Source: Flavobacteriaceae bacterium NBU2977 (GTDB lineage Bacteria; Bacteroidota; Bacteroidia; Flavobacteriales; Flavobacteriaceae). Taken from it: a DNA stretch of 64,000 nucleotides. Made by a program: the position numbers and the translations under genes. The stretch covers positions 62,001 to 126,000 of the forward strand of contig JAIOUW010000004.1 of NCBI GenBank assembly GCA_019931105.1, given 5' to 3'. Under the pieces are notes generated by a model. That model was not told where the DNA came from, ran no database searches, and saw only the letters and a list, made by a program, of their open reading frames with translations. This document shows positions 51,259-60,348 of this stretch, one piece after another (position 1 is the stretch's first letter; each line of letters begins with the position of its first letter).

Positions 51259-54200
51259 ATGGCGGAAAGTGGTTTTAAACGTTGGAACCTGATTTTAGGG
51301 TGGTCTGTTTTTGCTTTGGCCCTCTTGGTCTATGGCATTACCGTTGAACCTACCGTAAGTTTTTGGGATGCTGGCGAATATATTGCCACTTCGGCCAAAT
51401 TGCAGATTGCGCATCCGCCCGGTGCGCCCTTGTTGCAAATGATCGGGGCGTTCTTTGCATCGTTCGCGACCGACAGATCCCAGATTGCCCTAGCGGTGAA
51501 TTATGTTTCGGTGGTTTCGAGTGCTTTTACCATTCTCTTTTTATTCTGGACGATTACCAACTTAGCACGAAAATTGATTTCCCGAAAAGACAAGATTTCC
51601 GGGGTGCAGAATATGGCGATTCTCGGCAGTGGTTTTATCGGTGCGTTGGCCTTTACTTTCTCAGATAGCTTTTGGTTCAATGCGACCGAGACCGAAGTGT
51701 ATTCCATGGCGAGCCTTATCATGGCTCTACTGCTTTGGCTCGGTCTTAAGTGGGTGCATAATCTCGGATCGCCCCGAAGTGACAAGTGGTTAATCTTGAT
51801 CGCATTTGTAATCGGGCTTACCTTCGGTATTCAGTTCATGGGCTTTTTGGCGATTCCATCCATCGGATTGCTTATTTATTTTAAACGATTTGAGATTATT
51901 ACACCAAAGAACTTCATAATCGCGAATGTAGCGGCTGTGGCCCTGTTGCTGTTGGTCTTTAAATTTTCGTTGACCTATGTATTGAAAATGTTCGGGTGGA
52001 GCGAGGTGTTTTTTGTAAATACCATCGGATTGCCCTTCAATTCGGGTAGTTTGATTATGGGCATTCTTTTGGCGACCGTATTTTTCTTGGCCTTGCGCCA
52101 TACCCAAAAAAGAAACCTGCGAACTGCGAACACCATTATATTGGTACTGCTGTTCTTGGTTTTGGGATTTTCCTCGTGGCTGATGCTTCCCATTCGTGCA
52201 AACGCTAAAACGGTGATCAATGAGAACGACCCCGACAATGCCCGTACCCTATTGGCCTATTACAACCGTGAAATATATCCAGCACCGGCAAGTCCGTTTT
52301 ACGGGGCCTATTATTCCGATAAATTTGCCGATGACCACCCCGATAAAGATGACCATCCCAAATATGAAAAGGATCATATCACCGGAAAATATATTGTCGT
52401 CAATTCTTATAAGGGCGCTTTACGAGGGGATAGTCCCCAACATACGGGTTGGCTCCCCCGAATGTGGAGTTCGCAAAATGCCGAAAATTATATGCGTTAT
52501 TATGGGCCGCTCGAATTTACCGTTAAAAGGGAGTTTCAAGGCAATTCGGACTTGCAGCGGGCAGCCGAGACCATACGAACGCAATATGCCGATGGAGAAA
52601 TCGATACGGAAGGCTACATAAAGTTTTTGACAGATGCCTCTGATTATATCGAGGTTCGGCCACCAACGGTTTGGCAGAATATCGAATACCTCTTTCACTT
52701 TCAACTGGGCTACATGTATTTGAGGTATTTTATGTGGAATTTTGTAGGGCGACAAAACGATGAACAGGGCCGTTTCGATGGCAATGGCGAATGGTTGAGC
52801 GGTATTGGTTTTATTGACGGTCTTCGGTTGGGAAATCAAGAAAACCTTCCTTCGGAAGAACTTGATAATAAGGCGCGAAACACTTATTTCTTTCTGCCTT
52901 TGTTATTGGGACTGGTCGGCTTGGTCTTTCAATTCCAAAAAGATTGGAAACAATTTTGGGTGCTGATGGTGTTCTTCCTGTTTACGGGCTTGGCCATTCA
53001 ATTTTATACGAACCCACCCATATTCCAACCACGTGAACGCGACTATTCCTTGGTCGGATCTTTCTATGTTTTTGCCATTTGGATCGGGTTAGGGGTTTAC
53101 GGCCTTTTTGAGGAGTTCAAAAAATTTGTAAAACCCAAAATGATGCTTCCTATCGTTTTGGTCGTGTGTTTTGTTGCCGTACCCGCATTGATGGCCCAAC
53201 AAAATTGGGACGACCATGACCGCTCGGATAGATACACGGCACTTGCGATGGCGAAATCTTACCTCGATTCCACAAAAAAAGAGGCGGGGTCGATACTTTT
53301 TACGATCGGCGATATCGATACCTTTCCGTTATGGTACGCCCAGGAAATCGAAGGCTATAGAACCGACACACGGGTAATCGTTACTACCTATTTCAACACC
53401 GATTGGTACATCGACCAGATGAAACGAAGGGCCTATGAAAGTGAACCCATTCCGTCTCAGTTGACACATGATCTGTACCGATATGGTTCGCGCGATGTCA
53501 TTTACTACGCCCCGATGACCGATACCCGATGGCCGATACAGGATTTTATGAAATGGGTCGCTAGTGACAGTCCGCAGACCAAGGTCAAAAGTTTGATGGA
53601 AAAGCAGGGAAGGGATATTTCAAACTTTTCGGATGGGTATCTAGACGCGGTTTTTTATCCCACGAACAAAATCCGGGTACCTGTAAACAAAGATAAAGTG
53701 TTGGCCACGGGCCTGGTAAAACCTGAAGACGCTGACCTAATCGTTGATCATATCGATATAGACCTGCCCGAGACCGGCATCGGAAAGGGAAGTCTGCTGA
53801 TGTTGGATATTATTGCCAACAACGATTGGGAGCGCCCTATTTATTTCTCCGGGGGAAGTTTTGACGAACAGGAATACATCTGGATGAGCGATTATCTACA
53901 ATTGGATGGCCTGGTCTATAAATTGGTGCCGATCAAGACGAAGAATACCAGTATTTTTGAAAAAGGAAGGATAGATTCCGATTTGATGTACGATATCGTC
54001 ATGAAATGGGATTGGGGCAATTCGGGAAGCCCTGATATCTACCACGATCCGCAGACCAGAAAACAGGGCGGAGTCTCGAACCGTATCGCATTGGCGCGCC
54101 TTTTGGAAAAATTATTGGAAGAAAACAAAATCGAAAAGGCCAGAAAAATTATCGAATTGGCGATGGTAAACATTCCCCTTGAACATTTCGGATACTACAC

Positions 54201-54489
54201 CTTTGTAGTGCCTTTTTTTGACGGGTACTACAAGGTGGGCGAGCCCGAAAAAGCGAACCGATTGTTCCATCGATTAAAATGCGTCTATCAAGAACGGCTT
54301 GACTATTGCAATTCCGTTCCTATGAATGAACAATTCGTCCAAATCGAAACGATTTTGGCCGATTTACAGGGCTATCGACGACTGATCGATGTACTCGAAG
54401 AAAATAAAGAGCGGGAAATGGCCGAACGGGAAACCTTGGTTTTCAATGAGTATGCCGATTTGTTTCAGAAGGTCTTGAGTCAGTACTGA
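51259..54489 (+). CDS. DUF2723 membrane glycosyltransferase-like protein
   Basis: A 1076-residue protein. The N-terminal half has about ten hydrophobic helices in a GT-C-like plan, with EPTVSFWDAGEYIATSAKLQIAHPPGAPLLQ containing the acidic residue typical of the loop (DUF2723/GT117). A large soluble C-terminal part follows, ending in helical repeats. Members are related to protein O-mannosyltransferases and may glycosylate envelope or secreted proteins. It stands alone with its own upstream region. Confidence 0.88.
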   Translation: MAESGFKRWNLILGWSVFALALLVYGITVEPTVSFWDAGEYIATSAKLQIAHPPGAPLLQMIGAFFASFATDRSQIALAVNYVSVVSSAFTILFLFWTITNLARKLISRKDKISGVQNMAILGSGFIGALAFTFSDSFWFNATETEVYSMASLIMALLLWLGLKWVHNLGSPRSDKWLILIAFVIGLTFGIQFMGFLAIPSIGLLIYFKRFEIITPKNFIIANVAAVALLLLVFKFSLTYVLKMFGWSEVFFVNTIGLPFNSGSLIMGILLATVFFLALRHTQKRNLRTANTIILVLLFLVLGFSSWLMLPIRANAKTVINENDPDNARTLLAYYNREIYPAPASPFYGAYYSDKFADDHPDKDDHPKYEKDHITGKYIVVNSYKGALRGDSPQHTGWLPRMWSSQNAENYMRYYGPLEFTVKREFQGNSDLQRAAETIRTQYADGEIDTEGYIKFLTDASDYIEVRPPTVWQNIEYLFHFQLGYMYLRYFMWNFVGRQNDEQGRFDGNGEWLSGIGFIDGLRLGNQENLPSEELDNKARNTYFFLPLLLGLVGLVFQFQKDWKQFWVLMVFFLFTGLAIQFYTNPPIFQPRERDYSLVGSFYVFAIWIGLGVYGLFEEFKKFVKPKMMLPIVLVVCFVAVPALMAQQNWDDHDRSDRYTALAMAKSYLDSTKKEAGSILFTIGDIDTFPLWYAQEIEGYRTDTRVIVTTYFNTDWYIDQMKRRAYESEPIPSQLTHDLYRYGSRDVIYYAPMTDTRWPIQDFMKWVASDSPQTKVKSLMEKQGRDISNFSDGYLDAVFYPTNKIRVPVNKDKVLATGLVKPEDADLIVDHIDIDLPETGIGKGSLLMLDIIANNDWERPIYFSGGSFDEQEYIWMSDYLQLDGLVYKLVPIKTKNTSIFEKGRIDSDLMYDIVMKWDWGNSGSPDIYHDPQTRKQGGVSNRIALARLLEKLLEENKIEKARKIIELAMVNIPLEHFGYYTFVVPFFDGYYKVGEPEKANRLFHRLKCVYQERLDYCNSVPMNEQFVQIETILADLQGYRRLIDVLEENKEREMAERETLVFNEYADLFQKVLSQY

Positions 54490-54577
54490 TTTTATTGCTT
54501 GTTTGAAATATAAAAAAGGGCCGTACGTTGTAAATAGGCATGCGTTTGGTGTGCTTTTCATTTAATAGACTTGACAA

Positions 54578-55069
54578 ATGAGCAAATTTAAAATTATTGC
54601 GGTTTTAATATTGATTTGGACAAGTGGGCTTAACGCCCAGGAAATTACAGTTTTTCCAGGGTTCTGGAGTGCGGAGTATTATCAAGATGATGAGCGGATA
54701 AGTAAAAAAGAAGTGAAAGCTTTAATGGCAAAGAACGAAGAAATAAATGCGTATTGGAAGAAATCAAAAACTCAAGGCACTATAAGTTCTGTTGGTTTGG
54801 TGGCCGAATTCGGATTTGCCCTTTGGATGTATGCCGAGATCTTGAATGATGACCCTTATTTGAGCAATCGGGATAAAGCTAAAAACGCATTAGGTCCGGC
54901 TTTTGGAGTTTTGGGATCGGGTGTGGTCACCGGTATATTCATGTACGCTTCAAGCAAATCAAAAAAGAAAGCGATTTTGGCCTACAACAAACAGTTTGAC
55001 AACAAAACTACTTTCCGTTTAGTGCCCACGAGTAATAAAAACGGTGTTGGGCTTGCGTTGAGATTTTAA
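54578..55069 (+). CDS. Hypothetical exported protein
   Basis: A 163-residue protein with signal peptide (IAVLILIWTSGLNAQ). Two hydrophobic segments around 69-84 and 107-124 could span a membrane. No family recognised. It converges with gldA, with a single base between the stops. Confidence 0.65.
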   Translation: MSKFKIIAVLILIWTSGLNAQEITVFPGFWSAEYYQDDERISKKEVKALMAKNEEINAYWKKSKTQGTISSVGLVAEFGFALWMYAEILNDDPYLSNRDKAKNALGPAFGVLGSGVVTGIFMYASSKSKKKAILAYNKQFDNKTTFRLVPTSNKNGVGLALRF

Positions 55070-55070
55070 A

Positions 55071-55967
55071 TCATTTGTTCGTCAATTCCGTAAACAATCC
55101 TTCCAAATTCCTGTTTTTTCGGCTTAATTGAAGTGTTTTTAGTTGGTTGTCATGGGCAAAATCAAAGATGGTAGGGCGCATATCTTTTAGAGTGTCGAAG
55201 GTTATCTCATAGACAAAACCACCGGTATTCTTTACTTTTGTTACATTGGGCAATTGACTTAAAAATGCCTCTTCTACACGGTAGTCGAACTCCACTTCGA
55301 TAATTTGCTCTTCTTCGCCACGAAGATCGGCGAGTTTTTTGTCGGCCACCAAGACCCCTTTGTTGATTATCAACACTCGGTCGCATACCGCCTCGACCTC
55401 TTTCATGATGTGTGTTGAAAGCAAAATGGTCTTTTGTTTTCCTATTTCGCGGATCAGTTTTCGTATTTCGAGAAGTTGGTTAGGGTCGAGGCCGGTGGTA
55501 GGTTCGTCCAAGATCAAAACATCGGGATCGTGTATCAAGGCCGCTGCGAGGCCTACGCGTTGGCGATAGCCTTTTGAGAGCTGTCCGATTTTTTTGTGGG
55601 CTTCAGGTGATAGTCCTGTTTGTTCGATAACCTCGGTAATTCGATTTTTGTTTGTTTGGTAGGCCTCGGCATTGAATGCCAGGTATTCCTTGACGTACAT
55701 ATCCAAATACAACGGATTATGTTCCGGTAGGTAACCGATACTTTTTTGAACATTTTTTTTATCCTTCAGCACATCAAAAGCATTGACTTCGGCATTACCT
55801 TCATCCGCTTCGTGATAGGTGGTCAAAATTTTCAACATGGTAGATTTCCCTGCTCCGTTGGGGCCCAAAAATCCGACGATTTCTCCTTTATTGATTTTAA
55901 ATGTCACATCGTTCAACGCCTTTTGCGCCCCGAAGGATTTACTGATATTTTGTACCCAGATCGACAT
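55071..55967 (-). CDS. gldA: Gliding motility ABC transporter ATP-binding subunit GldA
   Basis: A 298-residue ABC ATPase: Walker A GPNGAGKST at 35-43, signature LSKGYRQRVGLA, Walker B VLILDEPTTGLDP, and a DUF-type C-terminal region (about 220-298). The sequence is that of GldA, which with GldF and GldG forms a transporter needed for gliding in Flavobacterium. gldF and gldG are not in this window. An ordinary efflux ATPase is the alternative. Confidence 0.88.
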   Translation of the reverse strand: MSIWVQNISKSFGAQKALNDVTFKINKGEIVGFLGPNGAGKSTMLKILTTYHEADEGNAEVNAFDVLKDKKNVQKSIGYLPEHNPLYLDMYVKEYLAFNAEAYQTNKNRITEVIEQTGLSPEAHKKIGQLSKGYRQRVGLAAALIHDPDVLILDEPTTGLDPNQLLEIRKLIREIGKQKTILLSTHIMKEVEAVCDRVLIINKGVLVADKKLADLRGEEEQIIEVEFDYRVEEAFLSQLPNVTKVKNTGGFVYEITFDTLKDMRPTIFDFAHDNQLKTLQLSRKNRNLEGLFTELTNK

Positions 55968-56155
55968 GTGTAGAGAATTTATCCAAAATTAAACAATAAA
56001 GACTGTATTATAGGGGTTCATTACTTTCTTATGGGATACTGCTATGGAAAAATCACCTTGATCGATGTTCCCAATCCTTGAGAAAACAAAAAAAAATGTT
56101 CTAAAAACGACATTTTTAAATTTAATTCTTACTTTAGCCCAAGTTTAAGTGTATT

Positions 56156-56227
56156 ATGACTAGGCAATATTTTTATAACGGTTTCTATTTTTACTTCTTT
56201 TTCAAAAGAAGTACGGGACTGTTATAG
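56156..56227 (+). CDS. Phe/Tyr-rich leader peptide of the aromatic operon
   Basis: A 23-codon frame (ATG 56156, TAG 56225) with six Phe and four Tyr, including the run F-Y-F-Y-F-F-F at residues 10-16. Its last codons contain ACGGGACT (56213-56220), an exact copy of the 3' arm of the terminator that follows. This is the build of a ribosome-mediated attenuator. No other reason for such composition is apparent. Confidence 0.88.
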   Translation: MTRQYFYNGFYFYFFFKRSTGLL

Positions 56228-56280
56228 ATATTGTAAGATATAAAACAAGTTAAAGTCCCGTGAAAAACGGGACTTTTTTG
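56213..56280 (+). terminator. Transcription attenuator before pheA
   Basis: Terminator: AAAGTCCCGT (56252-56261) with ACGGGACTTT (56267-56276), 10 bp, then six T. Antiterminator: the same AGTCCCGT can instead pair with ACGGGACT at 56213-56220, inside the end of the leader peptide. A ribosome finishing the leader covers the upstream arm and lets the terminator form; one stalled at the Phe/Tyr codons leaves it free. The rest of the 336-base gap (55968-56155) has only a weak TACTTTAG promoter-like element at 56130. Confidence 0.87.
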
Positions 56281-56303
56281 TTTTTCATTCTAAACGTACG
56301 ACA

Positions 56304-57131
56304 ATGCCATTGAAGATAGCGATTCAGGGGATCAAGGGATCCAACCACCATCAAGTGGCCAAGGAGTATTATGGCCATGACATCGATTTGGTGGAATGTC
56401 TGTCGTTTCACGATTTGGTAGACCGTTTGTTGGAGGGCAAGGCGGACAAAGGTATAATGGCAATCGAGAACTCGATAGCGGGATCCATCATACCGAATTA
56501 CGCCCTGATAGATGATAACGGGCTCCATATTATCGGAGAACATTATTTGAACATCAACCATAACCTAATGGGGTTGAAAGGGCAAAGTATTACCGATATT
56601 TTTGAAGTACGTTCGCACCCCATGGCGCTATTGCAATGTCGCGAGTATTTGAAAACACAGCCCCATATCAAGATGGTCGAAGATGTCGATACGGCGGAAA
56701 CCGCAAAGCGGATACAGGAAAAAAACCTTAAAGGTATTGCCGCGATCGCCCCAAAAGGGGCCGCGGAACTCTACGGGCTCGAGATTATCGTTCCTGAGAT
56801 CCAGACGATTAAAAACAATGCCACACGTTTCATTGTGGTAAAAACAAAGAATAAAGAACTTCCCAAAAAGGAAATCAACAAGGCCTCGGTACGATTTGTT
56901 ACCGATCATAAACGCGGTAGTTTGGCCACGGTACTCAATGTTATGAGCGATTGTAACCTGAACCTGACCAAGATCCAGTCATTGCCGATTATCGAAACAC
57001 CTTGGAAATACGCTTTTTTTGTGGATGTCACTTTTGACGAGTTCGAACATTTTGCCAAGGCCAAATCGTTATTGAACATCATGCTCGAAGATTTTAAAGT
57101 ACTTGGTGAATACAAAAATGCCAGATTATGA
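56304..57131 (+). CDS. pheA: Prephenate dehydratase
   Basis: A 275-residue enzyme making phenylpyruvate. IAIQGIKGSNHHQVA at the N-terminus, IENSIAGSI, TRF at about 177-179 (NNATRF, catalytic Thr) and a C-terminal ACT domain (about 195-275: DHKRGSLATVLNVMSDCNLNLTKIQS). The ESRP motif that binds Phe in many PheA ACT domains reads KIQSLP here, so feedback by Phe may be weak or different. First gene of the operon, overlapping the next by 4 bases (ATGA). Confidence 0.95.
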   Translation: MPLKIAIQGIKGSNHHQVAKEYYGHDIDLVECLSFHDLVDRLLEGKADKGIMAIENSIAGSIIPNYALIDDNGLHIIGEHYLNINHNLMGLKGQSITDIFEVRSHPMALLQCREYLKTQPHIKMVEDVDTAETAKRIQEKNLKGIAAIAPKGAAELYGLEIIVPEIQTIKNNATRFIVVKTKNKELPKKEINKASVRFVTDHKRGSLATVLNVMSDCNLNLTKIQSLPIIETPWKYAFFVDVTFDEFEHFAKAKSLLNIMLEDFKVLGEYKNARL

Positions 57132-58273
57132 TACGTACGGCGGATCGTTTACATACCGTTGAAGAGTACTACTTCTCAAAAAAATTACGCGAGGTACGCG
57201 GTCTTATTGCCGAAGGAAAGCCGATTATCAACATGGGTATCGGTAGTCCCGATTTGGCACCTTCGAAAGACATAATCGATGCGATGCAGAATGCAGTTTT
57301 GGATCCTGGGGCGCATCAATATCAAAGCTATCAGGGCTTGCCCGAACTACGGGAGGCGATCGCTGATTTTTATGCATCTAAGTTTAAAGTCGATATCGAT
57401 CCCGTAAACGGTATTTTGCCATTGATGGGTTCTAAGGAGGGAATCATGCATATCAGCATGGCTTTTCTAAACCCTAGGGATGAAGCGTTGATACCGAATC
57501 CGGGCTACCCAACTTACAATGCGGTGACAAAGCTGGTCGGTGCGATTGACAGAAGCTACAATTTGAAGGATGAGGATGGATGGTTTCCCGACTTGAACGA
57601 ATTACAGCGTCAAGATCTTTCAAAGGTAAAGTTGATGTGGGTAAGCTATCCGCATATGCCGACCGGGGCCATGGCCAGTAAATCACAGCTCGAACAACTG
57701 GTCGCTTTCGCCAAGAAGAACGATATACTTTTGGTGAACGATAATCCGTACAGTTTTGTGTTGAGTAATGACCCCATCAGCATTTTGTCCATAGAAGGTG
57801 CGAAAGATGTCGCCCTCGAGCTGAATTCGTTGAGCAAGACCTTTAACATGGCCGGCTGGCGCGTGGGGATGGTTTTGGGCAATACCGACCATATCAATGC
57901 TATTCTCAAAGTAAAGAGCAATATGGATTCTGGGATGTTCTACGGCATTCAAAAAGGTGCCATCGTGGCTTTGAAGAGCGGTCCCGATTGGTTCGAAGGT
58001 CTTGACAAGGTTTATACCTCGCGTAGGGAATTGATGTTTCAATTAGCTGATAAACTCGATTGTACGTATGATCGCAGTGCGGTTGGAATGTTCGTTTGGG
58101 CCAAACTACCTCCCGGTAGCGAACCATCAGAAGCATTTATTGACAGGGTGTTGTACGAAAAGAACATTTTTATCGCCCCAGGAACGATTTTTGGGACCAA
58201 TGGTGAAGGTTATATTCGATTTTCACTTTGTGTGACTAAAGAAAAGATTCGAGAAGCGTTGGAAAGGTTTTAG
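57128..58273 (+). CDS. Class I/II aminotransferase (aromatic/aspartate type)
   Basis: A 381-residue PLP aminotransferase with Lys237 in LNSLSKTFNMAGWRVG, the YQSYQGLPELREAIA substrate loop, NPGYPTYNAV and a WVSYPHMPTGA segment in place of the usual NPTG. Position between pheA and tyrA suggests that it makes Phe and Tyr from phenylpyruvate and 4-hydroxyphenylpyruvate. Specificity is inferred from context. Confidence 0.9.
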   Translation: MIRTADRLHTVEEYYFSKKLREVRGLIAEGKPIINMGIGSPDLAPSKDIIDAMQNAVLDPGAHQYQSYQGLPELREAIADFYASKFKVDIDPVNGILPLMGSKEGIMHISMAFLNPRDEALIPNPGYPTYNAVTKLVGAIDRSYNLKDEDGWFPDLNELQRQDLSKVKLMWVSYPHMPTGAMASKSQLEQLVAFAKKNDILLVNDNPYSFVLSNDPISILSIEGAKDVALELNSLSKTFNMAGWRVGMVLGNTDHINAILKVKSNMDSGMFYGIQKGAIVALKSGPDWFEGLDKVYTSRRELMFQLADKLDCTYDRSAVGMFVWAKLPPGSEPSEAFIDRVLYEKNIFIAPGTIFGTNGEGYIRFSLCVTKEKIREALERF

Positions 58274-58310
58274 AGGTACGAAATATGATTTTGGAAATAA
58301 GTACTATGAT
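58274..58310. repeat. GTACGAA-type words between aminotransferase and tyrA
   Basis: AGGTACGAAATATGATTTTGG and AAATAAGTACTATGATT-like units, no coding potential. Confidence 0.4.
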
Positions 58311-58342
58311 TTTTGAAAAGAAAGTCGAAACACAAGAAATTT

Positions 58343-58370
58343 GCCTCCTTTGGAGGGGCCAGGGAAAGCC
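58343..58370 (+). repeat. REP-like palindrome upstream of tyrA
   Basis: CCTCCTTTGGAGG hairpin (58345-58357 by eye) then GGCCAGGGAAAGCC. It has the same plan as the elements at 38050 and at the DUF559 ends. It runs up to the tyrA ATG. Confidence 0.65.
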
Positions 58371-59231
58371 ATGAAACTATTTATAATCGGTATCGGTTTG
58401 ATCGGGGGGTCTTTTGCAAAAGACATAAGGCGTCTGTATCCAGACACAACAATTTATGGTATAGATAGCAATCCGTCGCATCTTGATGAGGCCATGGCCT
58501 TGAAAATCATCGATGCGAAATCAGACTATGAAGATCTTGGCGTTGCCGATATGGTCGTTGTAGCCATTCCGGTCAATGCTTTGGTCGCCGAACTACCCAA
58601 GATATTGCATAAGGTTGGCGATGATTGTGTTGTAATCGATGGGGGATCGACAAAGAATTTAATTTGCGAAACCTTGGAAGACCATCCGAAACGAAGAAAT
58701 TATTTGGCATGCCATCCCATTGCCGGAACCGAGTTTTCGGGCCCTTCGGCGGCCATTGAAAGATTATACGAGGGTAAAACGAATATCATCTGTGAAGTCG
58801 AAAAGACCGCTTTCAAGTTGCAGGAAAGGGCACTTGAATTGTTTCGACAGATGGGTATGCGCATACGTTATATGAATCCTTTGGCGCATGACAAACATAT
58901 TGCCTATGTGTCGCATCTATCACATATCAGCTCTTTTATGTTGGGAAAAACCGTTATCGAGAAAGAGAAAAACGAACGTGATATTTTTGACATGGCAGGC
59001 AGTGGTTTTGAAAGTACCGTGCGATTGGCAAAGAGTTCGCCAGCCATGTGGACACCGATTTTTGAGCAGAACAGAGAAAATGTAATTGAAACGTTGCAAG
59101 AATATATCAATAACCTGCAAAAGTTCAAGGATCTGCTCGAAAAAGGAGACTATACGGGCATTTATAATGAAATGAACGACACAAATAAAATAAAGGAAAT
59201 ACTAAAAGGAATACCTCATAACAAACAATAA
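58371..59231 (+). CDS. tyrA: Prephenate dehydrogenase
   Basis: 286 residues from ATG 58371; a TTG at 58341 in frame is only REP sequence. NAD-binding LFIIGIGLIGGSFAKDI, YGIDSN, CHPIAGTEFSGPSAA and HDKHIAYVSHLSHISSF (catalytic His) are typical. Makes 4-hydroxyphenylpyruvate for tyrosine. No ACT domain, so feedback probably acts on the neighbouring DAHP synthase or on transcription. Confidence 0.95.
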   Translation: MKLFIIGIGLIGGSFAKDIRRLYPDTTIYGIDSNPSHLDEAMALKIIDAKSDYEDLGVADMVVVAIPVNALVAELPKILHKVGDDCVVIDGGSTKNLICETLEDHPKRRNYLACHPIAGTEFSGPSAAIERLYEGKTNIICEVEKTAFKLQERALELFRQMGMRIRYMNPLAHDKHIAYVSHLSHISSFMLGKTVIEKEKNERDIFDMAGSGFESTVRLAKSSPAMWTPIFEQNRENVIETLQEYINNLQKFKDLLEKGDYTGIYNEMNDTNKIKEILKGIPHNKQ

Positions 59232-59232
59232 A

Positions 59233-60321
59233 ATGGAAAATACAAAGGAAATGAGAAAATGGTTGGACGACTTGAACTTGGGTCATCCTTTGGTGATTGC
59301 GGGCCCATGCAGTGCCGAGACAGAAGAACAGGTTTTAGGCATAGCACATAGTTTGAAAGATACCGATGTGAGCTATTATCGGGCAGGAATCTGGAAACCT
59401 AGAACCCGTCCGGGAAATTTTGAAGGAGTTGGGGCCTTGGGTTTGAAATGGTTGCAAAAAGTCAAAGATGAGACCGGCATGAAGACGGCGACCGAAGTTG
59501 CCAATCGCGCCCATGTAGAATTGGCTTTGGAGCATGACATTGATTTGTTATGGATAGGTGCGCGTTCGACCGTTAGTCCTTTTATCGTACAGGAAATCGC
59601 CGATGCTCTTGAAGGAACCGACAAGGTAGTCTTGATAAAGAACCCTGTGAATCCGGATCTTTCGCTCTGGTTGGGAGCTGTTGAACGTCTCAGCACAGCC
59701 AATATCAAAAAGTTAGGGGTTATACATAGGGGTTTTTCCACTTACGAAAAAACAAAATATCGAAACATTCCAGAGTGGCAGTTGGCAATCGATTTGCAGA
59801 CACGTTTTCCAGACCTGCCCATTATCAATGATCCTTCCCATATTACGGGAAAGCGCGATATGATTTTCGATGTCTCACAAACCGCATTGGACCTTAATTT
59901 CGATGGCTTGATGATTGAGACGCATCACGATCCAGATAACGCGTGGAGCGATGCCGCGCAGCAAGTGACCCCGAAAACCTTGGTTCAGATTATGAAAGAT
60001 CTCATAATTAGGAAAGAAAGTGACAGCGAAGCTGAATACAATGCAAAGTTGAGCAATCTAAGGGCCCAGATAGATATCTTCGACCATCAGCTGATCGAGA
60101 CCCTCGGCAAGCGAATGAAGGTTTCCGATAGTATCGGGGCTCTAAAAAAACAAAAAAACGTTGCCGTTCTGCAATCGAATCGATGGAACCAGATCCTTGG
60201 TGCCATGATTCTTGAAGGCGAATCAAAAGGCCTGAGCGAAGAATTCATTCTAAAGATGTTCAAGGCGATCCACCAAGAATCGATCAATCATCAAGAGAAG
60301 ATTATCAACGCAGAAATTTAA
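59233..60321 (+). CDS. DAHP synthase / chorismate mutase fusion
   Basis: A 362-residue bifunctional enzyme. The N-terminal barrel (1-260) is a type I-beta DAHP synthase: VIAGPCSAETEEQVL, KPRTRPGNFEG, TATEVANRAHV-like and DPSHITGKRDMI. The C-terminal 95 residues are AroQ chorismate mutase (LRAQIDIFDHQLIETLGKRM, KQKNVAVLQSNRWNQI). It does the first step of the pathway and the branch to prephenate. Only 1 base separates it from tyrA. Confidence 0.94.
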   Translation: MENTKEMRKWLDDLNLGHPLVIAGPCSAETEEQVLGIAHSLKDTDVSYYRAGIWKPRTRPGNFEGVGALGLKWLQKVKDETGMKTATEVANRAHVELALEHDIDLLWIGARSTVSPFIVQEIADALEGTDKVVLIKNPVNPDLSLWLGAVERLSTANIKKLGVIHRGFSTYEKTKYRNIPEWQLAIDLQTRFPDLPIINDPSHITGKRDMIFDVSQTALDLNFDGLMIETHHDPDNAWSDAAQQVTPKTLVQIMKDLIIRKESDSEAEYNAKLSNLRAQIDIFDHQLIETLGKRMKVSDSIGALKKQKNVAVLQSNRWNQILGAMILEGESKGLSEEFILKMFKAIHQESINHQEKIINAEI

Positions 60322-60348
60322 GTCGTTTAAACGTATTGTGACAAATAT

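Noticed and set aside
56730-56775. CCCCAAAAGGGG in pheA as another REP insertion
   Set aside because: It encodes normal conserved residues of the prephenate dehydratase domain and has no G-rich tail.
58341-58370. TTG start giving tyrA ten extra residues
   Set aside because: The extra codons are a REP-like palindrome and the ATG at 58371 begins exactly at the NAD-binding strand of the family.
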